64,000 bases of DNA from Sphaerosporella brunnea (Eukaryota; Ascomycota; Pezizomycetes; Pezizales; Pyronemataceae), in the NCBI GenBank assembly GCA_008704415.1, contig VXIS01000134.1, positions 53,833-117,832 on the forward strand, written 5' to 3'. The translations under genes and the position numbers were made by a program. Position 1 is the first letter of the stretch; the number at the start of each line of letters is the position of its first letter. Shown piece by piece: positions 11,559 through 23,718 of the stretch. The notes under the pieces were generated by a model. It made no database searches. It saw nothing but the letters and a program-made list of their open reading frames with translations, and was not told the origin of the DNA.

Positions 11559-12716
11559 ATGGCCACTACATCAAGGTGGTGGACTCCGCAAGGGAGACTG
11601 TGGCCGGATTCATCCAGTGCTTTCCGCTCTCACCGTTCCCGCCCTTGCGTGCTGCTATTTTCCGACGAAAATATCCGTGCGACGACCAGGTTTATAGCTG
11701 CCCGCACCATACCTCCCGAACTCCACTTTGAAATCTGCAAGCATCTCAGCTCACCACAGCTCTTGCGATTCGTTATCGCGCTCTGGATTTGCTTCTTGAC
11801 TTACCCGCAGGCCTGTCTGCTATATCTTAGCAAAGTCCCGTTGCTCTTAATCGGCTCGCTTTTGAACAGCGCAGGAGAGGAGCGTCTGCTGGATCCTGCC
11901 TTGAAGCTTCTTCTGGGTGGATTAGATGCCATCCATTCTCAGGCTGTGTGGGTAAAAGCATCCAGAGCTCTTCTCCGACCGATCCTGGGTGCGATCCACC
12001 GCCGCCAAATCAGTTCATTGTCATCGCTGCTGAAGCACGCGCACATGACAGGCTACACGGTTTACCACGCGCAACAACATGCCATAAGTGGACGCAGTGA
12101 GGAAGCTGCGATCATGATCCTCGAGTTTTGTGGTCATTCCGACCTGCGAAAATGCCTCGAAGGCATTAGATTGGACACAGCAGCATCGCTGGAATGGGGC
12201 TCGCCGCCCGACAACATCACTCAGGCAAATTCTCTCCTCTGGGTTGGCATCCATGCCTATCGCAAGACACCAGACCCGACGATAGTTACGTGTCTGGAGC
12301 GGGTAGTAGATACGCTAGTCGAGGACTCCGACCAGGACTGGGCGCAGATCTTTCTGTGCCCTTTGAGCGAACTGGCAAGATGCCCAAAGTTCCTGAAACC
12401 TGTGGTTGTAAACGAGCAGAACCAGAAAGTCATTTCAGGCAAAGGGTGCGACGACGGCCACGATTACGACCAGCAACTCGTTCTTATCGCACCCGAATAC
12501 CAGAGGCGTATGTTGCAACTCATCCTTCGCATCCCTGGCATCATCCCGCGGATCGCTGACGGAACTCTATCCGACAAAAATATCTGGGAAATGCTGCCGA
12601 TTCCGTTGCTCGACGAACTAATTGGTCAGGTCTCACTCTCGGATGCGGCGAAAGTGCAAGTCTTAGAGAGAGTGCAATGGAGTTTTCGGATGCAGACAAA
12701 ATTGGCTTTCTGCTGA
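11559..12716 (+). CDS. F-box-like protein, N-terminal part
   Basis: Open frame of about 385 codons from ATG 11559 (an alternative in-frame ATG is at 11523) to TGA 12714-12716. Near residue 53, IPPELHFEICKHLSSPQLL fits the start of an F-box (P-x-E-L...I...L-x-x-x-x-L). The rest is helical, with a hydrophobic stretch (LWICFLTYPQACLLYLSKV) that may be a buried helix rather than a membrane span. F-box proteins recruit substrates to SCF ubiquitin ligases; the substrate is unknown. Coding signal continues in another frame after 12677 (separate entry), so this is probably the 5' part of a longer gene with a frameshift or an intron I could not place. Confidence 0.55.
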   Translation: MATTSRWWTPQGRLWPDSSSAFRSHRSRPCVLLFSDENIRATTRFIAARTIPPELHFEICKHLSSPQLLRFVIALWICFLTYPQACLLYLSKVPLLLIGSLLNSAGEERLLDPALKLLLGGLDAIHSQAVWVKASRALLRPILGAIHRRQISSLSSLLKHAHMTGYTVYHAQQHAISGRSEEAAIMILEFCGHSDLRKCLEGIRLDTAASLEWGSPPDNITQANSLLWVGIHAYRKTPDPTIVTCLERVVDTLVEDSDQDWAQIFLCPLSELARCPKFLKPVVVNEQNQKVISGKGCDDGHDYDQQLVLIAPEYQRRMLQLILRIPGIIPRIADGTLSDKNIWEMLPIPLLDELIGQVSLSDAAKVQVLERVQWSFRMQTKLAFC

Positions 12717-13457
12717 AGGCATTAACCTCCACGGGCGTTCCCTTGTGGCCAGTCGGCAGCAGTGGAGGCCCCTGGGTCTCCGTCATCCGCCGCCTATACA
12801 GCACCGAGCAGCTGCCCTGTGCGATCACGCTTCTAACGGGCATGGAGCCTGGATGGACGGGCGTTCACTCGAAGACCAAACAAATTCCACCTTTGACGAC
12901 TTTGGGGTATGTTTTGAACTCAATGATCATTACTAAGCGGGTCAAACGTATGGAACCAGTATTGTTCGTAAATTGTTGGCTGCAAGAGCAGACCCCACCG
13001 AGACAGGGTCCAGCAAAATCCCCTCACCGAGTCAGATGCGATCTATCTATGCTGGAGCGAGCTTCTTTAAAGACCTTCACTGTTCCTTCAGCCAGTGGAA
13101 ATGGCAGTCTACATCGGTATGGGGGATCTTTTCCCGGGCAACCAGCAGGAATGGAGTTTTGTTGGGATCATGCAGTACTGGGAAGTACCGGTCGCCAGGC
13201 ATTGCCGGTTTCCACTATTTCTACAAGCAAACACCGTCGGCGACGAGCAGTTGGCGGTTCGGTTCTGCGGCCTGCAGGACATTCGCATCATCGTTGACTT
13301 GTTGGAATGGCCTTTTGAGGGCCAGAACATTAGGAAGCCGGCGACAAGCATAAACTGGGGAACCTACGCCAAGGGACCGCAGACGATCACAGCCCGCATT
13401 CTTTCGTTTGCGATCGTGCAGGTTTTGGCCGCTGTACTGAAAAGCAAATGTGGATAG
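12677..13457 (+). CDS. Probable continuation of the F-box-like gene
   Basis: Coding character passes from one frame (12677 onward, SDADKIGFLLKALTSTGVPL) through splice-like boundaries to another (13092-13457, VEMAVYIGMGDLFPGNQQEW to VLAAVLKSKCG and a stop). Two intron models are possible: GTATGT at 12907 to CCAG at 12959, or GTAAAT at 12968 to TTCAG at 13091. The second joins directly to the last frame. No intron of suitable length links 12677 to the preceding open frame, so either there is a frameshift near 12660 or these are two genes. No domain recognised in this half. Confidence 0.4.
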
Positions 13458-16259
13458 GTAGCCATGAACGAATGGCCGGTTGCGCTCTTGTCCTGGGAGG
13501 GCCGAGTGAAGGAACGCCAGGCTTTGGGAGCAATATTCCCAGTGAAACGGCCGCCGTGTGCGCGTGATCGAGGGAGCGTAGCCAATCACGCACACTGGCG
13601 CGAAGAGTGGACCAGGACCAAGGCCATATGTTGGGCGGTCACTGTGTTTGCAGACGGTCGATGGAGGACTACCCATGCGGAGACGCCTTGGGCTACTGCT
13701 CTCATGGACATGCGAATAGGCACAGGATGATTACCGCCGCTGTGTAAAGATCCCATGAATTGTGATTAAAGTGTGCACTAGACTCGTATCATGCAATAAA
13801 ATGAGTTGACTTCATCCCTACGTCTATCCGGCCGTCCAGCGTGCACACCTTCCACACCACCGATTCACGTTTTCTATAGCCAGCCCACCCGGGTCGAGTT
13901 TCATCTAGTTCAGTAGGTTCAATAAATCAGCTGACAGCATCAACTTAGGGACTTAGAACGGCGGTCGTTGTTACATATTGATATTCAGTATTCCCATGAG
14001 CGAGTTTGCGCAACGAAAGTAAGTAGTGGGTCACGCAGCAATACCTCACGTTGGCTGCGGGTGTGATATCTATCAGCTGATTCAGCGCCAAGTCTTGATC
14101 GATACTATATGGGCATGGACGAATTTGTTGACGGCGATCGATGGAGAGTTAGCGGCAAGCCGTGTGATTGGCAGGAGAGTGCGGCGAGATGGGCGGACAT
14201 CGATATGTCGGTGTGCGAGCAACATCCGTGGCTGCTGTTATATCTACTGGTCATAATAGCGCTTCTGTTGACCGTGCCCCCATCTGCATCCCATTGGCAC
14301 AAGCAATTCCGTCACCATCGGCTGTCCGCTCCCTCCACATCCAAACACTATATGGGTCGTCGTGGGTGCGGGAGAACTCGGCGTACAATCAGGACTCCAT
14401 CGATATCGCCCCTGTGCCACACAGGCTGGAAAGCAGCGCAAACTTTGAGATGGCCAACGAAACGCCGTAACTCGTAACATGCGCTGAAATCGTCGATACC
14501 GCAGCTGCCAGGCGACCAAGTGCACTGGGGAGACGGTGATCACTAGCAGACGAGGCGACGAATTGAACATGAGTACTGCTGACGACATCCGGCCTAGATG
14601 GCGTAGCTGCATTCGCTCAATGGCTGCAATGAAGGACCGTGTCTCTCACATGGCAAGTATTGCGCCGATGGCAATGACTCTCCCCAGAGAGTTCTTGGCC
14701 GCGGTAAGTCCAAGCAGATGCCATCGGAGGATGATGTCGCGATTTACTCCAAGGACTGCGGCACGAGCCCCGACCAATCTCCGGCGGCGGGACGGGAGTT
14801 AACTGTCCAACTACCGTTCCGTTGTTTAATCAACGTGCATTCCGCCCCGTGGCACATATATAGGAGTGAGACTATGCTACCCCTAGGCTCAGAGTCCAAC
14901 TGTCGGGCCTGCGGTCATCTCAAAGAACGAAAATCAAAGAAATCGCGACTCGTGAAAAGATCAGACTGTGTTCACTCCCTCATGACGGGAACCCGCTGCT
15001 CTTTTCCTTCTGCTTCCCCTGCGTTTTCCACTTCTCGTTCTTCCTCCCCGCCCTGGGTTTGCGTGCCTCGTGTGGCTTGGCGTCAGCGGCTTTGCCTATG
15101 AAGACGTTCATGCTCGTGTGGCCGTACATGCTGCAGCTGTGGCAGATACCGCGATGGCCTCCTCGCACTTCCCCCTCCTTGTTTTCTTTTTTCATGTTTT
15201 GTCTCTTGAGTAAAGTATAAATCACTGGGGGAATGTACTCTTTGTCCGTAGTTGCTGAAGATCCTCTAACTCCTCACGATCGGCCCCGAAAGAAGCTGGT
15301 TATTTTCTCCTTCTGCACCTAACCTTCTTGCCTCCATGCCCGTCCTATTTGTTCAACAATGATGCACCACATTCTTGGTCCATTGGTGTTTCGTTGAAAC
15401 TCCGGTTGTCCCTGAGCACTTTTGGATGGTCCCAATGAGTATTCTTCATCGATCTAGCCGCATGTTCTGGACCGACTACCCGAGGCCGCTCTGCGTGTCG
15501 GGTTTTAAAAGTTGCAGCGACAACAGCCTCCAGGCACAACAGTATTCCGGATATGCCTGCGGAACCCACGGGGGCAAACCTATGCGAAGGGACCCGCCAA
15601 GTCTTTCAATGCTTCAAAATGGGGCTTCACGACGGGGTATACGTACAAAGCACCGAGGGTTAAGCATTGTCTCTGGCAAACCCGTGATGCGTTGCCTCTG
15701 GGTTTTTAGGTAGCGTTGGGCTTATTGCTGTCCATGGCTGATATTTCTTTCGCGTGGCTGGATCAAGCAAGCTAATAGCAACCGTAACATTCAGCAGGTA
15801 CCGCATACTAGCAAGTGCCATGTCGCAGCGCGGCTGAAAAGCGGTCCGGTGCGAGAGGCCGGTGTAATGCCTCATAAGACGTTTGTCCTGGCGGACAATC
15901 TACCGCTTCGATGGAAGGCGACTTGATAAACGATTGTAACTTTGCAGAACCCTATGCTACATCTGAAACTGTCTTATTATTGGTGCGGAAGTTTCAGACT
16001 CTATGCCTTGGGCGGTAGTCTCCCAGGACCCCTAGTTTGCGCCTCTTGATGGCTTTGCCGAGAACTTCTACAACGGTGATACGGGCCACCATGGTTGGTT
16101 AACGACAGCGTTGGGCATCAGCAGTCGGCTATTGCGGCATGTAGCTAATTTCGGTGTGGCAACAGTCGTACCGTCAAAAATCAGGTTCTGTATGTAAGAG
16201 CTGGAGTACTGTGGCCACACTTCCAACACATTCGCCAATAGTGCTAGACATGTACTTAC
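13458..16259. other. About 2.8 kb with only weak coding hints
   Basis: Candidate exons such as 14569-14709 (an ATG frame followed by GTAAGTCC at 14704) and 14109-14477 (a frame with a hydrophobic segment near residue 45) are not supported by a second line of evidence. No repeats with clear termini found. Confidence 0.4.
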
Positions 16260-16980
16260 CCGACGGTGGCTTTTACACGCGTTCCTAAAACGCCTGGGTT
16301 CCATGATGTTCTCCGAAAGTGTAAGCCTCATGAATCCGATCCACACGCTCAAAAAATTGGAACACAAGCTCATCCAATACACATTCTGCACCGCGAGCAC
16401 AAATGGTATCATTTGTCGAAGAGCAGTCAAGCTGTACTAGCAATTTCTGCGGGCATAATTCTTGGCTGCTCCCCACAGATACTCAATCGGGTTTATCTCC
16501 GGATGATATTTGTGTAAAAAGCGGCACCACCCTCAATAATTTCCTCCACGCGGCTCCTCTGGGCCAGAAAGTCGGGCTCCATAGCTAGAATCCCTTCGCA
16601 CACTTGACGCATGCGTTGAGGCATTTCGGATCGTAGCTTTCCGGCTTATTCTGATTTTGGCACTGGAGTACAAGATTTGCGTGCCATAGACCCCGTTCTT
16701 GAAGGACAATTCGAGCCCCCTTTTGCTGTCGTCCGTTCGATATGCTCTTTGCTTATGCCTGGCCCTAGCTGTACACGGGCAAAGACGCGCTTCCTGGCGG
16801 CTGTTTCGGCTGGCGTTTCCTTCAAATAAAACCAGACAGCTTTTCCCTGCTCAAGGATAAAAAGCTTGATGATTGCACTTGATTGAATAGAAATGTCGCG
16901 TTATGAGGTAAAGTTTGCTGTCTGTCTGCAAGTCGCTCCGGTTGGGCTGGGAGTTGTTGTCGGATGTGGGTAATGAGCGT
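16260..16980 (-). pseudogene. Tc1/IS630-type DDE transposase relic
   Basis: On the minus strand a broken reading contains MEPDFLAQRSRVEEIIEGG followed, after a frameshift, by HKYHPEINPIEYLWGAAKNY and ARRNC, then a TAG and YSLTALRQMIPFVL. The block H-P-E-x-N-P-I-E-x-x-W-G-x-x-K is the hallmark around the last catalytic Glu of Tc1/IS630-superfamily transposases common in fungi, and the PDF-x-x-Q-x-S-x-x-x-E-x-I-E helix precedes it in one widespread fungal family. At least two frameshifts and one stop make it non-functional. Terminal inverted repeats were not located. Confidence 0.7.
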
Positions 16981-17138
16981 CTCTTTGAGTTTTCAGCAAT
17001 TTTCGCAACATGATGATATCTATATTTCTTGATAACACCGTCTATAGGATATAGAAATAATGGAAATGTAACAGGTGGTCTCTCTTTTCTTATATACTAG
17101 TAAGGAAATCGACAAAAGATTGCTATATGTTCAAGGGA

Positions 17139-17190
17139 CTGCAGTCGACCACAGTCGACCGGGAACATGGTCGACTGCGGTCAACTGCAG
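17139..17190. repeat. Inverted repeat, 22-bp arms, 8-bp loop
   Basis: Arms 17139-17160 and 17169-17190 are complementary except at two positions. Each arm is itself built from two CAGTCGACC-like words, so the site can fold as a strong hairpin. Context gives no function; it could be a terminator-like structure or a remnant of a palindromic satellite. Confidence 0.6.
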
Positions 17191-19553
17191 GCGGTCCAAG
17201 CCGTGATGCTCAAAAGAATACCAGTCCTGGTCCTGCCTTACGACTAGACCGTCACGTGCGATCCGCTCCAGTCTGCAGGGTGGACTGAACCACTGGCCCA
17301 GGCATGGCGGTGGATGCGGAGTTTTTGGAAGGCTACCTGTCACTCTATAGCGGCCGATTGCATTATAATTAACATCTATATCTTTTTGATTGATTTATCC
17401 AATAAATAGAACAGCGTGTAGGGACCCTGTCAATAGCAACGGTCGATTGGCGACGATAAAACGCCAAATATCGTGTCGAAACCCTCAATTCAGCGGACAG
17501 GTAATAGTTCTCGTCGGCCTCAGGAAGGTTTCCATTGCGTGGCTGCCACCAGGGATCATCAAAGATCACCCAACAAACTCATCCAACCAGGGCGCCCTCA
17601 TGACAGCTCCTGACGCTACTCTACATATTCAGGGCGTAGCAACACCACAAGCCAAGCCCATTGCCACAGATTTGACCCTCATGGCGGCCGTATCCGATGT
17701 CAGCTGCCCGGAAACCTGCACCTGTCTACGATCGTCCGTAAGGTGAGACCAATACACAAACTGAACTTGTCGTCTGACCGGGCACATCGTGCGTTCGTGG
17801 CCTCGGGGGGGGGGGGGGTGCCGTCAGAATGGCTTTGGGCTAATGATCAGTTTTAAACCGCGTTTTTATGATTGGGGTACGTGGGGGTTGAATCCAACAG
17901 CATCTTTTTTATGCGGTGAAAATTGACAGTGCAGTCTTTCCGCCCTCCCCTACGCGCGTACCGGACCTCTCTCCTGGGCCGGGAGTATTACGCCATAGCT
18001 GCCCCGCGTCCAGTCTTCAAAACTGAGCTCTCATTTTTTGACCCGATAGGTAGTTCACGTGAAACACGAGGCATGGCTCATGGCACGAGATTCCCGCTTG
18101 AGCACCTGCGGAATGCCTAATCACTAGGGGACTGACGCTCAGGTTTCACCGAAAGTTGAGTCGATTCTCTTGCCAACTACCACTATGTATGTTCTCCTCA
18201 TCATTTCGACCCAGCCTCTTGCACGATAAATGGGGGTTTAACCCCGGCAATGTCTCCGTCTTCATGCGCGCAGTCATCGGCGGCTGTTCCAGACTCATCG
18301 CACCCTCGGGTGCACACAGGCCGCAGGGCGCCACACAGCAGACCACGCTTGCGGAAACGGACGATCCACGCAACGTGTTAGAATTAGGTAGTGAGGAAAG
18401 CCTAATTCGAGTACAGTTGCTTTATTGTATGTAACCCGCTTAGAAGCAAAGATAGATATATTAACACTGCAAACAAATGGGGCCGCCCGCCTCAAGCCTC
18501 AAACACGAAAATTGCAACACAACGGAATGTATTGTTTGCAGAGAGGATGATTATGAGTGGTAGGTGCAAGAGAAAGAAACCTTGTTATCAGATATTGACA
18601 GGTCAAAGGATTGATCAGACTTAAACCTCTTGATGGCGGTGATGATGGTGATGGCAGATTGCCTCACTGGATATCACCCACAACTCGTGTGTGGTTCATG
18701 TTGGTCATAGCACAAAACTGAGGAGGGGTTGCTCATGATAGCCTCCCTGGTGATCACTCGATGTTTCTCTCAAGGGCTCAACAAAGGTGTTTGTCCTTAG
18801 CTAGCTAGATCTTTCCTCCGGAATCTGCTTCATTCCGAGTCCGAGTGACCTCCAACCTGCACTCCAACCCTGAATCCAGACCCAACCAAGAGTGCCAATA
18901 ATAGCGCTGGTCGGGTCAAAGCACAATGCCACAGGGCAGGAGGTCAGATCTCAGATCTAGAAATTGATTCATCAAATTTTGCGCGCCAAAAGAAAAAGGT
19001 AAAAATCTTATATCACAGTCTTCACTCGTGGTAAAGTTCGCTCATGACCTATAGCCTATCTATACACCCGGGCCGGCAACTCGGGCAACTTGGGCAACTC
19101 GGGCAACACTCGCGCCTGCAATCGGGATCTGCGCTGTCTCAGTGAGGAGCATGGCCCGGAATGTCACCTAGTCCACCCGCTGCCCGCTGCGCCGCCCTTT
19201 TGAATTGATTAAGCGTAAAGAGGGTGAGGGATATTTTTTGTGATGATAGGATGACGGCGGTTGTGCTGAAATTCCTCAACGAAACTGAAATTGGCAGACG
19301 TACGGGTTAAGTCCCTATTAAAGGGCTAACACCACTGATTTAGGGCGAGTTTAATGGTGTGGTTTGTTTTTCATGAATTTTCTTTGTATGGGGAGCCCCA
19401 ACAGACGGGTAAAACCGTGGGGACAGGATACCAGGTTTCCTTTGTCCGTCATAGGCCTTTGGCCTCACTCCGATTCGCAAGATAGGAGGCACTTGGGCTA
19501 ATGTCCTTGTGTACGATGTATGATTTAAAACAAAACAAAACAAAACAAATTGA
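17191..19553. other. About 2.4 kb without a supportable gene
   Basis: Contains a 14-G run (17805-17818), a threefold CAACTCGGGCAA-type short repeat near 19075-19110, and one open frame (17390-17746) whose product has no recognisable feature. A run of four AAACA units precedes 19550. Confidence 0.4.
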
Positions 19554-20655
19554 TTAAGCGTGTCGAAGCGTTGACCTTTTTCCACTTGCTTCCGATCGGG
19601 TGATCATGCTTTCCATACATGCCTCCTCGCCAACAGCAATTTCCTCGAGCATTGACAATTCGCCAGTGTCGCCGTTGTCTGCAGCGACGACGCCAAAGTC
19701 CTCGCCAAGGGAGGCGCACCAGTCCAACACGGTCTGTCGGGCTTTCACGGGATCGAATGTATTCAGCCAATCGTCGGGAATGCAGTCTTCGTCCGGCCCC
19801 GAGGGGTCGCGACGCGGAGGCGGGCTCTTGTCGCATAGAGAGTTGAAGACAACTGCATGTACATCGAAGAAGTCGGGGATCTCGACGCAGAACACTGCCG
19901 GCTGGTGCGCAACGCCTCGTGTCTGTATGCGTACCATTTCGGCTGGCACGGCGTGCTCTTTGAAGTTGCGGATTGCCAGGACTGTGTTTAGACCGCCAGA
20001 TAACATTATGGGCCCGTTCGGATGTCTCAACCACTAGTCCCGCAGTCAGAAGGTGCTATGTCTTTGATCACGCAAGCCCTGGCAAGATCGCACTGACCTC
20101 TTCGCTGTCTTTCATGAACACCGTTGAGCCAGCCACCGCGAGCCAAGCCGGGCGGTCGTTGATCCAATTTGTGAAAGCAATGGATGGGGCTCCCCGGTGC
20201 GGATTCGGCTGCGGACACCAGCCGGTAGCGGGGATCGGCAGATGATACAACTTCTGGACCTCGGTGGCGTCGTTGCGCATCCAGCTGTCGGCGTTCCAAG
20301 TAGGCCCGGAGAATCCTTTCGGTCTCCTTGAGTATGAAACAATCGGTAGAAAGCCGACGACTGTCTCCTTGCGGTGGTCGTCGCGTTCGACGAACGTTAC
20401 CAAGGCGAGATGCCAGCCCTTCCCCCCAGCGGTCAGAACTGGGCTGCACGCGCAGCTCGTCTGAGATGGATGCAGTGAGGGGTAGTAGGTTGAGCGGGGC
20501 CCATATGGGAAGTTGATTTGTAGCACCGAAAACGACAGCATCACCAGCTCTCCCTCCTGGGGGAGCTGCTGGGCGGTGTCGTAGCAGTGATGGATCCACC
20601 GAACGGATTGCATGTCGTCGTTGCGGCGTCGGGTGGTGCAATGGTGGTTGGGCAT
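19554..20655 (-). CDS. Two-exon gene, 345 residues, unknown function
   Basis: Exon 1 20655-20098 (186 codons), intron 20097-20034 (64 nt: GTCAGTG donor, CTGAC branch, CTAG acceptor), exon 2 20033-19554. The phase is kept exactly, so the product reads through FMKDSEE into WLRHPNGPIMLSGG. There is a plausible later start at Met15. The protein looks soluble: aromatic-rich N-terminal half, then a strand-rich region (PAVFCVEIPDFFDVHAVVF) and an acidic C-terminus. No signal peptide and no catalytic motif I can name. Codon use and the clean intron argue for a real gene. The minus-strand frame overlapping exon 1 is a shadow. Confidence 0.6.
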
Positions 20656-20757
20656 TTGTAGTTTGTCGGCCGGTGCGGCGTCGGGTCATCGGAACAAAGC
20701 CGGGTTACCGCGCGTCAGGGCTTGGCCCGCACCCCATTTGTTTGTGCCACGCTAGAA

Positions 20758-20768
20758 CCCTAACCCTA
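20758..20768. repeat. Telomere-like tract CCCTAACCCTA
   Basis: Just under two CCCTAA units upstream of the minus-strand two-exon gene. Could be chance or a transcription-factor site; noted because similar tracts recur in this window. Confidence 0.4.
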
Positions 20769-20779
20769 TAGAGCAAAGT

Positions 20780-23160
20780 GAGCCGCAGCGGTGGCGCAAC
20801 ACGCAAAACGTTTACCCTACCTCTGCCCGAGTGATACGCTGTGGGTAAGCTCGATCATAACACACACATACGTTTCTCCCGTATTCTACGCGATGAAAAA
20901 TTGAGTGAAGCTCAACTTATCATGTGCTGAGCCGGCTTGAGTCAATGTCTCAATCCGTGAGCCCATTTAACATAGTTCTGCTCCCGATCCACTACATGCT
21001 TGCGCTCCTCACATCTTGACGGTGCATTGAGCAGCGGGCACTCGATTACTGCACTCACTCTCTAACTGCCCGGACTCATTCATCCATCACTGGATAAAGC
21101 ACCATGCCCGAGGGTACTACCGCCGGACCATCACACCTTCACATTGCAGATACGCATAAGCAGGGCTGCCAATAGACCGGCCAGTTGGCTTTCGGCGAGG
21201 TCTGAACCCATTTGCATTAAACGGGCTTTTCAAATCGAGGCCCGTTTGGACCAGGTATTTTGGACCGAGATCCAGCTGCCCACGGGCGCCGGATGGGCTG
21301 CGTGACATGCAGGCATCCACCGGGCCCGCCAGGCACCCGATCTATCTACGATTGTTTTGAATGATAAAAGAACCCCGAGACGACGTCAAACTGAGTCCCC
21401 CACAACCTGCAATCATTCCACGCAAAACCCACTAGTCATTGCATCTCTGCTGCCCGAGTTTCCAAATCGCTCAATATACGTTCGACCTTCTCGATCTTTG
21501 AGCCCGGACCATACATAAGAGCCAACGGCCTGGTGCGTCCAGGGCGTGAGGCATTCGATTGCTTCGATGACATCGTCGCCGAGCGAGGCTCGCTGATCAG
21601 CAATTGACCAGCGTTCAGCTGGGTATTCCTTGCGAAATTTCCCTCCCGCAAATGAGACCGCCACATGAATACGTCCTCGTTGACCACTGGCTAGGGATGT
21701 CGGGCTTTCGACCACTCAGTGCGTTCGGAGATTGCCCCGTGATCGGCACGATCGGCATACCGGCACAACCGGCACTCAAAGGCGCCTGTCAAGCATCCAG
21801 ACATTGACAACGTCGCCCGGAACCTATCCGACAAGCGCGACACGCGTCCTAGCCCGGCCTACTTTGTGGGGCCCCGTTTGCCCCGTGGGCCGGCCCGTGT
21901 ATTGGCACCCCTGCACATAAGACGTGGCATCAGTACAGCTTACGATTACTGCAGCGATGAGGCAACAATCCCAGCTGCGCATCGTCTCTCCAGCGATTGA
22001 CCTGCCATGGCTCACCATGGTTTCGGCAATGGCCTATTATAGGCCGCTCATAGAGCACGGCGAGGGTCACACACTCAGCATGTCGATGTCAGCTGGGGAG
22101 AATAATCGCAATATCATTGTCGCCACCGAGAAGCAATTGACCTTTTTCGCTCACATCAGCTGCAGCTCTGTCTAGGTTCCGTAGACATACCCAATCATGG
22201 CGCTTTAAGATGTCGGGATTACAAACATCGAGCATTGTGTACAGTGTTGGTGAGGCGCCACCATATACATACAATCTTGGATGTAAAAATGCCCGTTTCT
22301 GTCCAGCCAGTACATGTCACAGGCTGGCAGCGATCTACATATTTGGCCCGCCGCGTCTGCGGCCGCTCTATCCGTATCAACCGTGCCAGAGGATTGCAAT
22401 GTGAGCCCGGGTTGGGAACTCTATGGTTAAACTCGAATTCGTATCCCGGTGTGTGGAGCGGTGTTCGGGAAGGTGAGGTGAAGGTTAGTTGATTAGGAGG
22501 AGGCGCCGAGGTCTATCTACCCAGCCTCACTAACCGTCACTCTACCTATATACATCCCTACACGGTGTGTGGGTATCATGCAACCAGCTGGATTCTTCTA
22601 TAGAGCTTTGTTCTGAACCTATCAATGTGCAGCCCTTCAACAGCGCGTTCTTTGAACTCCCCCGACAGGTTAGTTCGAAGGGCCCCGAAACTCCGCGCTT
22701 CGATGGTCAAAATGCGAGTGCTGTAAACTTCTCGATGCCGTGTCCTGCGTGCGATGTTTCTGTGGCCAATAGCTCTCACAGTGCATCCATCGAACCGTCG
22801 TTTGGACGGCTAGACTGGATCATTTTGTGGTTTCCTCTTTAAATGGGGACGAGTAGGCACCCGTGCGGTGACCACACGGCCAGCGACTGTGATTACAGCG
22901 CCATTCAATTCAAGTCGTCAGAATAATAGTTCAATGCTGGGCGCAGGATTGATAAGGGGTTCAAAATACTGCGAGGCATTTGTACAAAACAGTTGATTTC
23001 CTTGCGCTTACTGAGCCTTCCAGCCACTCCCTTGCCAAACAGCCTCGCGTCAAACCCTTGCCAGCCAAATATCATCTGGGCACTTTTCAATCCGCCGTTC
23101 ATCTAGGTATGGCAGTATGCAGTTGGATCTAAAACTGGCCGTTAAATCAGTGCAGTGAAG
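20780..23160. other. Mostly non-coding, one weak minus-strand exon
   Basis: At 21413-21715 on the minus strand an open frame reads AVSFAGGKFRKEYPAERW then VIEAIECLTPWTHQAVGSYV and looks protein-like, but its last third reads better in a neighbouring frame (KIEKVERILSDLETRAAEM). It may be a decayed or spliced gene. A CGGCAC-type short repeat lies at about 21745-21775. Nothing else stands out. A poly-A/CAAA tract ends the stretch at about 23165-23190. Confidence 0.35.
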
Positions 23161-23214
23161 ATTGAAAAAAAAAAAACAAAACAAACAAACGGCAGTTAAT
23201 CAAACACCTCTCTA

Positions 23215-23503
23215 CTTGGGGGATTTTTAAGTATCCGGACACGTAATTTCCCCGGCTTTGGGAAGGGATTGTCCGCCGGTTGCCCTCCCTGCCTCATACT
23301 GGCTCCAGCACCTATCTCGACGGATTATTGTACACGCCATGATGTGGCCAGCAGATTGGATACTCTGGTAGCTGTGGGAGATGGCCGTAATATGGACGAT
23401 TGGGGGGCTGATGGGGAACTCGGCGGGGAGCTCCTCTAAGCCGGACAACTCCCTGTCCAAAGCCGGGTAAATTGCGTGTCCGGATACTTAAAAATTCCCC
23501 GAG
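23215..23503. mobile_element. TA-flanked MITE with about 57-bp terminal inverted repeats
   Basis: The left end begins CTTGGGGGATTTTTAAGTAT and the complement of the right end begins CTCGGGGAATTTTTAAGTAT. Matching continues through CCGGACACG, AATTT, CCCGGCTTTGG and TTGTCC for about 57 bp with few mismatches. The element is 289 bp and sits between TA dinucleotides (23213-23214 and 23504-23505), the target duplication of Tc1/mariner elements. It has no transposase of its own; the small open frame inside (minus strand) is incidental. Confidence 0.8.
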
Positions 23504-23718
23504 TATACAATTCGTTGCGACGCCTTTCTCTCCTCCCAGATTCTGTGTGCGGCAACAACACACTTATCCTGTCACCGCTTGTTGCTCTAGACAGTGCTAC
23601 GTAGAGCTGTCCATGACTGAAACCTCATCCCGTCGAGGTAGACCAGTAGGGTTTTGTAGCGTTCCGGTGCACTCTGTCTTGTTTCACCGTGATCACCCGC
23701 CGCAAGGAGCCCCACCAA

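Noticed and set aside
17805..17818. Poly-G run and the poly-C run at 10635-10648
   Set aside because: Simple homopolymers; the second lies in an intron. No evidence of function and length may be uncertain.
22446..22840. Possible Copia 5' LTR (TGTTCGGG...CCCTACA, 22462-22562) followed by GGGTATCATGC as a primer site and a gag-like frame
   Set aside because: The LTR would be only about 101 bp, does not match the other Copia LTRs here, and the gag-like reading (RFDGQNASAVNFSM) is too weak without a search.
23160..23190. A-rich/CAAA tract as a possible LINE tail
   Set aside because: No reverse transcriptase reading or target duplication adjacent to it.
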